Origin: Anaerolineales bacterium
Lineage (GTDB): Bacteria; Chloroflexota; Anaerolineae; Epilineales; JAANWY01
Reading direction: 5' to 3'
Assembly: GCA_018263655.1 (NCBI GenBank)
Contig: JAANWY010000278.1
Coordinates: 1-13,342 of the forward strand
Length of the DNA stretch: 13,342 bases
The notes beneath the pieces are model-generated. The model made no database searches and was not told the DNA's origin. It worked only from the letters and a program-made list of their open reading frames with translations. Below are positions 1 to 5,427 of the stretch, one piece after another. A program made the position numbers and the translations under genes. The stretch's first letter is position 1, and every line of letters begins with the position of its first letter.

Positions 1-71
1 AGTCACCAGTTATTCATCAAAATCACGGCTAGCATCCCGAGCGACGTCCCGAGCTTGACGAGGGGTAGGCC

Positions 72-160
72 GGAACGCAGTGGAGGCCGTATCGAGGGGT
101 GCGGGTTGAGGATAGCACGGTACTCAGGTTCGAGCCGCACCCTTCGATACGCTCCGCTAC
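72..160. repeat. Degenerate REP-like palindromic repeat region downstream of the M24 peptidase gene
   Basis: The first 217 bases hold no gene that I can support. They contain an inverted repeat with 15 of 16 matches: GTATCGAGGGGTGCGG at 89-104 and CCGCACCCTTCGATAC at 135-150. The left shoulder (GGAACGCAGTGGAGGCCGT, 72-90) resembles 2516-2535 and the right shoulder (GATACGCTCCGCTAC, 146-160) resembles 4633-4647, so these are pieces of one dispersed family. The structure lies past the stop of the minus-strand gene ending at 218 and could fold in its 3' untranslated RNA. There is no U tract, so calling it a terminator would be a guess. Confidence 0.5.
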
Positions 161-217
161 TCAGGATGCTATCTTGATCTAACTGGGGAAGGATTTCTGC
201 CGAGCACTACTAGAAGG

Positions 218-1438
218 CTATGTCTTGACGACCAACTCTTGGGGGTAATCAGTCAGGTTGTGAAATTCGCCTCGTTCGTCGAGGTAGAAGACGTCTTCCA
301 ACCGCACGCCCAGGCCTTGCTCCGGGTAGTAGAGCCCGGGCTCAACGGTGAAGACGGCGCCGGCCTCCAAGACGTCGTTCGACATGTTGTGCACGAAGGG
401 TGCTTCGTGGATCGACAGCCCGATGCCGTGCCCCAGCGTATGGACGAAGCCGGCCTCGGTGCCAGGATCGGTGCATAGCGTCGGATGCCCCCGGGACTCG
501 AAGAACTCGCACGCCATTTCGTGGTAGCGACGGACCGGCGCTCCCGCCTCCAGCGCCGACACCACGGTGTCAAAACAGGCGCGCACATCTTCGAACATGG
601 CTTCGGCCTCAGCCGGCGCATAGCCCAAACAGAACGTTCGCGTCATGTCGAAGAAGTAGCCGCCACCTCGTTCCCGAGGGAACACATCGAAGACGATGGT
701 CCGCCCGAGCCGGATCACGTCGTCATCCTCGCCGTGCGAGTGCGGGACGCCGGCGTCGCGACCGATGGCGAAGATCGTCTCGACTTCCTCCACCAGATCG
801 CGCTCGAAAAGCGCACGGCGCACGAAGCGCTTAGCGTCACCGACGGTCAGCCGATCACCATCGCGTTTCACCAACACCTCATCGCGGATCGCGTGGGAGC
901 GGACGAAATCGATGGTCGCATCAACTGTCTCGACCGTCTTGCGCGCCACCTCGCGAATACGCGCCACCTCGGTCGGCGCCTTTGTTGACCGCGCAGCGGC
1001 GAAAATGTCACCGCTGTACTCGCCGACAACGCGGACGCCGGGCACGTTGGCGTCAATCGCCCGCAGCAGCGTGTAGGATTCACCTCGGCCGCCTGTCCCA
1101 TAAAACGCCACTCGACCAGAGATGCCCCGATCCTGGAACACGCGCTCGAAGAGCCCCACGGTGGCTTTCAGTCGATTCCCCTCAGCCGCACGCAGCAGGC
1201 CGACGAAATCGTAGTGATTGATGTCAATCGTTTCCAACCCGCTCTTGGCGGCCTCGTCACGCTCGATGGTGTTGTGGATCAAGACGGCCGGCTCACCCCG
1301 CTTTTTGACGACGGTGCCGCTGCTGATCTTCGCGCCGTTCACCATGTAGTACAATGTCGGGTTGCCGGCCAACGATCCCATGACGACGGCCGCGTCGATG
1401 TCTCGTTCGGCCATCAGCCGATCCAGATCAATTTTCAC
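218..1438 (-). CDS. M24 family metallopeptidase (Xaa-Pro dipeptidase/aminopeptidase-like)
   Basis: Cytosolic metallopeptidase of the pita-bread (M24) fold, probably hydrolysing peptides with proline in the second position; the exact substrate cannot be read from sequence. The protein has 406 residues: an N-terminal creatinase-like domain (about 1-145) and a C-terminal catalytic domain (about 155-400). The expected five metal ligands are visible: Asp251 (VFDVFP), Asp264 (FFDMTRTF), His337 (HTLGHGIGL), Glu366 (FTVEPG) and Glu381 (VRLEDV). His344 in the following IHEAP motif is the usual second catalytic histidine. The ATG at 1438 follows TTGAGGAAACA, a fair Shine-Dalgarno. It lies about 100 bp after the HEPN gene on the same strand, so it may have its own promoter or be read through. 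M24 members also include methionine aminopeptidase and creatinase, but the two-domain length favours the Xaa-Pro group. Confidence 0.93.
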   Translation of the reverse strand: MKIDLDRLMAERDIDAAVVMGSLAGNPTLYYMVNGAKISSGTVVKKRGEPAVLIHNTIERDEAAKSGLETIDINHYDFVGLLRAAEGNRLKATVGLFERVFQDRGISGRVAFYGTGGRGESYTLLRAIDANVPGVRVVGEYSGDIFAAARSTKAPTEVARIREVARKTVETVDATIDFVRSHAIRDEVLVKRDGDRLTVGDAKRFVRRALFERDLVEEVETIFAIGRDAGVPHSHGEDDDVIRLGRTIVFDVFPRERGGGYFFDMTRTFCLGYAPAEAEAMFEDVRACFDTVVSALEAGAPVRRYHEMACEFFESRGHPTLCTDPGTEAGFVHTLGHGIGLSIHEAPFVHNMSNDVLEAGAVFTVEPGLYYPEQGLGVRLEDVFYLDERGEFHNLTDYPQELVVKT

Positions 1439-1539
1439 TGTGTTTCCTCAACTGTACCAGGTGGTCATAATTCTTTCCGAGACGAGCGTCCCGCCGAGTC
1501 ACTGCCGTCTGCCTTCCGTGTCTTGCCCCACCCCGCCTC

Positions 1540-2004
1540 TTACGCCCCGCTGGTGTCCTCTGAAGCTTCACCTCCGGGCTCCTCGTGCGCCTCGGGCGAC
1601 AGCAAGGCTTCAGTTCGGTTACGGACGAAGTGCAAGACTTCGGTTGCGAGCCGGTATGCCTCTTGAGCAACCTCTGTGGTGTAACGCTCATGACTCCTCA
1701 ACACTTCAGGATAGCGGGTGTCAATGTAGTAGACGTTCAATATGTCACACGCTTTCTCGAGCATCTCGAAGTCTTCGTCAAACTCCGCACATACGACGCG
1801 CAAGCGAGGCAATTCATGGGTCCGGATCAATGGCTGCTTCTGGGCAAATAGGTATGCTTTCAGAACTTTCTCCGCAACTTGCTGACACTGGAAGCACGCC
1901 TGCATGAAAAGCCCATTCAGTAACCCCAGTTCTGCATAGGCTAAATCGTCTTCAGCCACGTCAAGCCACTCTTGAGCCAAACTGAGGAAATCAGTCCCGT
2001 TCAT
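1540..2004 (-). CDS. HEPN domain protein (partner of the upstream nucleotidyltransferase; putative toxin)
   Basis: A 154-residue HEPN-domain protein (PF05168-like). The signature is clear: WLDVAEDDLAYAE (13-25), the cysteine/glutamine helix CFQCQQVAEKVLKAYL (37-52), RTHELP (61-66) and the YYIDTRYPE segment (92-100). HEPN proteins are all-helical; many are RNases acting as toxins beside minimal nucleotidyltransferase antitoxins. I do not see a clean R-x4-6-H RNase motif: the Arg/His pairs present are R61-T-H63 and R97-x7-H105. RNase activity is therefore uncertain and the protein could be a non-nucleolytic HEPN. The C-terminal tail (from about 137) is acidic and low in complexity. The ATG is preceded by GCGAGG seven bases away, inside the end of the nucleotidyltransferase gene; the two ORFs overlap by 14 bases, implying translational coupling. 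Confidence 0.88.
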   Translation of the reverse strand: MNGTDFLSLAQEWLDVAEDDLAYAELGLLNGLFMQACFQCQQVAEKVLKAYLFAQKQPLIRTHELPRLRVVCAEFDEDFEMLEKACDILNVYYIDTRYPEVLRSHERYTTEVAQEAYRLATEVLHFVRNRTEALLSPEAHEEPGGEASEDTSGA

Positions 2005-2356
2005 ACACTACCTCGCCTGCCGCAATCTCCTCAGCAAAATAGTTCTGGCGTCGAAGCAACTCGTCAAATTCGGCCGGCCGGTAAACTTTGAACTCAACAT
2101 CAGTCGGATAAGAATACTTGTGCTTCGATAGCAATCGATAGAGCGATTGGACGATTCGAAAGGGTGGTCGATCATCCTGCCACTCAATGAGCACACACAA
2201 ATCCAAGTCACTTTCCGGGTGAGGCGTGCCATGTGCAGCCGATCCGAAGCGGATAATCTTGACTGGATGAGCCTCTTTAAGAATTTCGACTATTCTCTTG
2301 GTTTCCTGGTCATAGAACTCTTGCAGCGATTCACGTTCCACAACTTGTTCCACCAT
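1991..2356 (-). CDS. Minimal nucleotidyltransferase (MNT/MntA-like, putative antitoxin)
   Basis: A small nucleotidyltransferase-fold protein of about 121 residues, first gene of a two-gene unit with the HEPN protein. It has the Pol-beta superfamily signature: RFGSAAHG (Gly38-Ser39), then ESDLDLCVLIE with catalytic acids Asp50 and Asp52, and a third acid in TDVEFKV (Asp86; Glu88 is adjacent). In characterised MntA/HepT pairs the nucleotidyltransferase AMPylates and silences the HEPN toxin; that function here is inferred from family and context. I chose the ATG at 2356 because it follows a strong GGGAGGTGG six bases upstream. An in-frame ATG at 2383 would add nine residues but has no Shine-Dalgarno. 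Confidence 0.87.
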   Translation of the reverse strand: MVEQVVERESLQEFYDQETKRIVEILKEAHPVKIIRFGSAAHGTPHPESDLDLCVLIEWQDDRPPFRIVQSLYRLLSKHKYSYPTDVEFKVYRPAEFDELLRRQNYFAEEIAAGEVVYERD

Positions 2357-2499
2357 GTCAGACCACCTCCCGTCCTTGAACATGATTCAGGGAACAGCTC
2401 GAACATCTTTAGAGACGACGCCGTCATTTCCCACTGCTGAGATCGCCTCAAACGCTTCCCGCGCACAACCTACTCTATCATGTCAGCCCCCCCAAACGT

Positions 2500-2595
2500 G
2501 TTCGTAGTCAGGCACGGAACGTAGTGGAGTGCCGTGGGAGTGTAACATATCGTACCAAACGCCACTCCGCTAGTGCTGCGTGGCTCACTACGAAC
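2500..2595. repeat. Inverted repeat between queG and the NTase/HEPN operon
   Basis: The 241-base gap 2357-2597 holds no convincing gene. It contains a perfect 9-bp inverted repeat, GTTCGTAGT (2500-2508) and ACTACGAAC (2587-2595), ending two bases beyond the queG stop. Inside are weaker pairings such as CACGG (2513-2517) with CCGTG (2532-2536). The right arm extends to GCTCACTACGAAC (2583-2595), the exact reverse complement of 13310-13322, so it belongs to a repeat dispersed in this genome. It may fold in the queG 3' RNA. The promoter for the downstream NTase/HEPN pair should lie in this gap but I could not identify it securely. Confidence 0.5.
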
Positions 2596-2597
2596 CG

Positions 2598-3824
2598 TTA
2601 AGTTGACGCATATGCCCCCCGCGCGCGATCTCCACCAAGTGGCCGATCTGTGGCATGGCTCTCGATCGCTGCCCTTACCTCCCCACGGACGTATTCATCA
2701 TCTTCAGTCGTCGGGGCTGCCTCCAGCGCACGTCGGGCGCGAACGGCGTCGATCTGGCCCAGTGCCCAGGCAGCATGGCCCCGGATGAGGGGCTCATGGT
2801 CGTGCAATGCATCTATGAGTGCCGGCACCGCCACCGTATCACCCCAGTTACCCAGCGCCACAGCCACGTTGCGCAGCAAGCCCCGCCGTTTGGCCCGTTT
2901 GACCGGGCTACCCCGGAATCGCTCGCGAAACCCTTGGTCATCCAAGGCGATCAGGTCGAGCAGCTTCGGTGCCACGATTCCCGTGCGACGATGCGGAGCA
3001 ACACGCTCTCCCGCTCCCCCGCTCCCCCATCCTGCCGCCGGTCGTGCGAACTGCTTGTTCCATGGGCACACCTCGTTGCAGATATCACAGCCGAAGATGC
3101 GGTTGCCCATCGACGACCGCAGATGGCGCGGGATTGGCCCTTTCAGCTCGATGGTGAGATACGAAATACAGCGGCGCGAATCCAGAACATACGGCTCCCG
3201 AAATGCACCAGTGGGACAGGCCTCGATGCAACGCGCGCAAGCGCCGCAAGTGCCGCGCGTGTCTGCCTCGTCGTACGCCAGCTCGACATCGATCAGGATT
3301 TCACCCAGAAATAGCCACGAGCCCCAGTCGGGGTGGATCAGCATCGTGTTTTTGCCGAAGAAGCCCAGGCCGGCACACACCGCGTAGTCACGCTCCAGCA
3401 CCGGGCCCGTATCCACGTACGCTCGCCCGTAGACCTCCCCATCCACCCGCTGGGCGATGAATTCCTGGAGCTCGTACAGGCGCGGCGTCATCACATCGTG
3501 GTAGTCGGTATCCCAGGCGTAGCTGGCCACAATGCCTCGCGACGGATCGTCGAGTATCTCGGCCGGCAACTGCCGTGTGAAGTAGTTCTTGCCGACTACC
3601 ACCACCGACTTCGCGTTCGGGACAATCACCGACGGATCGCGACGCCGTTCGACGCGGTCGGGTCGTTCCAGATAGCGCATCTCGCCGGCATACCCGCGCT
3701 CCACCCACTCGATGTAGGCAGAGATAGTCTGGGGCGGTTGCGCTGGCGACACCCCGACCAAGTCGAAGCCGAGATTGTGACCCTGCTGCTTGATTTCAGC
3801 GGTCAGATCCGCCGGAGACATCAT
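2598..3824 (-). CDS. queG: Epoxyqueuosine reductase QueG with C-terminal HEAT repeats
   Basis: Cobalamin-dependent iron-sulfur enzyme that reduces epoxyqueuosine to queuosine at the wobble base of GUN tRNAs, the final step of queuosine synthesis. Numbering from the ATG at 3824 (408 residues): YVDTGPVLERDYA holds the expected catalytic Asp138. The two 4Fe-4S clusters are supplied by Cys193, 196, 199 and 203 (CGACARCIEACP), Cys219, and Cys246, 249 and 253 (CDICNEVCPWN). The family motif SPVKRAKRRGLLRN is followed by HEAT-type helical repeats from about 315 to 388, which bind tRNA in studied homologues. The start is uncertain: TTG at 3830, ATG at 3824 and ATG at 3821 are in frame, and none has a good Shine-Dalgarno. 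The gene overlaps the end of the upstream hydrolase gene by 29 bases, so coupled translation is likely. Residues about 267-274 are encoded by an 8-bp microsatellite. Confidence 0.95.
   Translation of the reverse strand: MMSPADLTAEIKQQGHNLGFDLVGVSPAQPPQTISAYIEWVERGYAGEMRYLERPDRVERRRDPSVIVPNAKSVVVVGKNYFTRQLPAEILDDPSRGIVASYAWDTDYHDVMTPRLYELQEFIAQRVDGEVYGRAYVDTGPVLERDYAVCAGLGFFGKNTMLIHPDWGSWLFLGEILIDVELAYDEADTRGTCGACARCIEACPTGAFREPYVLDSRRCISYLTIELKGPIPRHLRSSMGNRIFGCDICNEVCPWNKQFARPAAGWGSGGAGERVAPHRRTGIVAPKLLDLIALDDQGFRERFRGSPVKRAKRRGLLRNVAVALGNWGDTVAVPALIDALHDHEPLIRGHAAWALGQIDAVRARRALEAAPTTEDDEYVRGEVRAAIESHATDRPLGGDRARGAYAST
3004..3028. repeat. 8-bp microsatellite inside queG
   Basis: Three tandem units, CGCTCTCC, CGCTCCCC and CGCTCCCC plus one extra C, lie within queG. 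On the coding strand they encode a glycine/serine/alanine-rich stretch (GSGGAGER, about residues 267-274). It falls between the last cluster cysteine and the conserved VAPKLLDL segment, a loop where QueG homologues vary. Because the unit is 8 bp, gain or loss of one copy would shift the reading frame. Confidence 0.75.
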
Positions 3825-4461
3825 CGTCAATTAAAATCGCACGACATGGCGCGCCATCGCCGGCTTGGATCTTGAGTGGCAGACACACTAATGTGTAGCG
3901 CCCTTCAGAGACGCCGGCCAGATTCAGCCCCTCGACGGCCACGATCTCGGCATTCAACAAGATGTGGTGCGTAGGTGCGCCCTGGCCGGCCATCTCGAAT
4001 TTCTCCACAGACAGGTAGTCCACACCCACCAATTGATAGCCGTGATCCACCAGCCACTCCGCGGCATCTGGGCTCAGGTACACGAAATCCGTGGCGAACT
4101 CAGTGGGGTCCCCGGCCCAGAGCTGGGAATTACGCGTCTTGCACAACAAGCGCGTAGCGTCATCGGGCAAGCCGGCCGCCTCTAGCTCGGCGGCTGTGAT
4201 TGCCTCCTCTACATCGAACTCAACCACGTAGGCCGGCCCGACTAGAGTATGCAAATCCAGCTTGTCGACGCCCTTTCGCCCTGGAACGAAGTGTACGGGC
4301 GGATCCAGGTGCGTCCCAGTGTGTGTCCCCAGGGCCAAACGCGATACATTAGCCGTGTCCCCCTGATCAATACTGCTCTGGCGCTCGATCGTCACGCCAG
4401 GATCCCCGGGCCAGACCGGCATGTCTGGCCGAATCGTTAGTGAGATGTCATAGATTTTCAT
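3796..4461 (-). CDS. Cyclase family metal-dependent hydrolase (kynurenine formamidase-like)
   Basis: A 221-residue member of the PF04199 cyclase/kynurenine formamidase family, soluble and metal-dependent. The hallmark HTGTHLDPPVHF motif gives metal ligands His47, His51, Asp53 and the additional His57; PTHHILL and a later VEGLNL segment supply the usual distal catalytic histidine and glutamate. Known members hydrolyse N-formylkynurenine, isatin or cyclic amides. No other tryptophan-degradation gene is present, so the substrate is unknown. The ATG at 4461 is preceded by AAAGGGG with six bases of spacing and starts the family-typical KIYDISLTI strand; upstream in-frame codons would lengthen it by 7-13 non-conserved residues. 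The 3' end overlaps queG. A candidate promoter at 4491-4519 would place the transcript start about 23 bases upstream. Confidence 0.92.
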   Translation of the reverse strand: MKIYDISLTIRPDMPVWPGDPGVTIERQSSIDQGDTANVSRLALGTHTGTHLDPPVHFVPGRKGVDKLDLHTLVGPAYVVEFDVEEAITAAELEAAGLPDDATRLLCKTRNSQLWAGDPTEFATDFVYLSPDAAEWLVDHGYQLVGVDYLSVEKFEMAGQGAPTHHILLNAEIVAVEGLNLAGVSEGRYTLVCLPLKIQAGDGAPCRAILIDDDVSGGSDR

Positions 4462-4490
4462 TCCAACCCCTTTGCACATCAGATGCGCCA

Positions 4491-4519
4491 ATTGTAACAC
4501 AGGGACCCCGCGTTCGCAA
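4491..4519 (-). promoter_or_regulatory. Candidate sigma-70 promoter of the cyclase/queG pair
   Basis: Reading the minus strand, TTGCGA (4519-4514) and TACAAT (4496-4491) are separated by 17 bases; four of six and five of six positions match the -35 and -10 consensus. Transcription would start near 4484, about 23 bases before the ATG at 4461. The first MITE copy ends 13 bases upstream of the -35 box. Confidence 0.5.
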
Positions 4520-4532
4520 CGTCAACGCTTAC

Positions 4533-4632
4533 GGCTCTTTGGGATTTCGCGTGGTTTTCTCGCTCAAAGGGGACGACGCCCGTCGTGCCGACGGGCGTCC
4601 ACGGCGAGCGTCACGCGAAATCCCAAAGAGCC
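4533..4632. mobile_element. MITE-like element, copy 1 (100 bp)
   Basis: A non-coding element with perfect 21-bp terminal inverted repeats beginning GGCTCTTTGGGATTTCGCG (4533-4553 and 4612-4632). A second hairpin lies at its centre: an 11-bp stem GACGCCCGTCG (4575-4585) and CGACGGGCGTC (4589-4599) around a TGC loop. The same element lies inverted at 12377-12521, where an 8-bp target duplication is intact. Here the exact duplication is missing: the left flank is ACGCTTAC, and the right side has ACGCTT only after three extra bases. The right flank (4633-4647) matches a piece of another repeat at 146-160. There is no transposase in the element or in the window. Confidence 0.85.
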
Positions 4633-4659
4633 GATACGCTTCGCTACACTGTCATAGGA

Positions 4660-4693
4660 AAGAGCCGGCTATCGCCATTGATAGCCGGCTCTT
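4660..4693 (-). terminator. Strong hairpin terminator downstream of doxX
   Basis: A perfect 14-bp stem, AAGAGCCGGCTATC (4660-4673) and its complement (4680-4693), with a 6-base loop. On the minus strand the stem ends in CTCTT and runs into TCCT, a short U-rich tail. It is placed to end the doxX transcript before the cyclase promoter. The tail is weak, so it may act as a bidirectional or partial terminator. Confidence 0.65.
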
Positions 4694-4735
4694 CAGTTTA
4701 AGTCGCTATTCAGTTTCTTCGATAGATAAATCTCG

Positions 4736-4812
4736 ATAGGCTCAGTGGGTCGAATTCTTGGTTCGCGGCGGACTGTGATCCGGCGGGAGCAATTTGGATC
4801 TACTGAGCCTAT
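4736..4812. repeat. 77-bp element with imperfect terminal inverted repeats
   Basis: Between the terminator and the doxX stop lies a segment bounded by a perfect 11-bp inverted repeat, ATAGGCTCAGT (4736-4746) and ACTGAGCCTAT (4802-4812). The similarity continues imperfectly to about 21 bp. Its outer dinucleotides could be read as a TA duplication, as produced by IS630/Tc1-type transposons. Only one copy is visible and there is no larger target duplication, so it could equally be a second transcription-ending hairpin for doxX. Confidence 0.4.
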
Positions 4813-4820
4813 GTCGTGTC

Positions 4821-5255
4821 CTACGCACGCTGTAGTACAGCCTGATCCAGGGAAAGACGCCCCGCACCCTGCAGAATTAGCGCCACCAAGCCGGCCAGCA
4901 ACGCCAGATCAAGCTCGGCGCCCGGCATTGAGGCGCCCGTCGGCGCGATTAAGCCGAGATCGATCTTCACCATGACGATTGCAACCAACATAACAATGGA
5001 TAGAAACACTGCGGCGACGCGGGTCCCAATCCCGAGGATCAGCGCGAGCCCTCCAAGCGTCTCAACAATGGCCACCAATGTAGCCATCAGACCGGGCGCC
5101 GGTACGCCCATACCCCCGAACATCTGGGCCATGCCATCGAGGTTACCCAGCTTGCTCCAACCGTGGACTAGAAAGACGATGCCCAAGGCCAGTCGCAGGA
5201 TCAACGGAGCATATTCACTGTATTGATTCAGTCGATCGTTCAGATTACTCAACAT
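4821..5255 (-). CDS. DoxX family integral membrane protein
   Basis: A 144-residue protein with four predicted membrane helices at about 16-31, 55-76, 79-97 and 114-131. The first helix leads into the family-typical LRLALGIVFLVHGWSKLG segment, and an IVETLGGLALILG motif opens the second pair. DoxX-like proteins are often linked to quinone or thiol redox processes, but most lack a defined role and I assign none here. The ATG is preceded by an excellent Shine-Dalgarno, TAGGAGGT, seven bases upstream. It is a stand-alone gene: gltD ends 172 bp upstream and a hairpin terminator follows downstream. I could not pick a clear promoter in the gap. Confidence 0.9.
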   Translation of the reverse strand: MLSNLNDRLNQYSEYAPLILRLALGIVFLVHGWSKLGNLDGMAQMFGGMGVPAPGLMATLVAIVETLGGLALILGIGTRVAAVFLSIVMLVAIVMVKIDLGLIAPTGASMPGAELDLALLAGLVALILQGAGRLSLDQAVLQRA

Positions 5256-5359
5256 TCCTGATACCTCCTACAAGTACGGTACGTTGTTCTCTAACCAATA
5301 ATGTAGAGATGCATCAGGCCGCGAACATCTTACGCCGATGAACTACCTGGAGCCCAATG

Positions 5360-5385
5360 ACGAACGCCGAACGTTCGGCGTTCGT
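5360..5385. repeat. 26-bp perfect palindrome between gltD and doxX
   Basis: ACGAACGCCGAAC (5360-5372) is followed directly by its reverse complement (5373-5385), with no loop bases. It lies 43 bp beyond the gltD stop and about 105 bp upstream of the doxX start. There is no following U tract, so an intrinsic terminator is doubtful. A symmetric site of this kind fits a dimeric regulator or a transcript-protecting hairpin. It does not match the GAACnnnnGTTC LexA pattern. Confidence 0.6.
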
Positions 5386-5427
5386 TCTCGAGGAAAGTCA
5401 GACTGAGGACGCTATTCGTTACTACCC

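Noticed and set aside
4525..4643. 8-bp target duplication around MITE copy 1
   Set aside because: The flanks ACGCTTAC and GATACGCT do not match in register; only ACGCTT recurs three bases away, which may be chance or decay.
5359..5386. LexA/SOS box at the 26-bp palindrome
   Set aside because: It lacks the GAAC-N4-GTTC spacing, and neither neighbouring gene is a DNA-repair gene.
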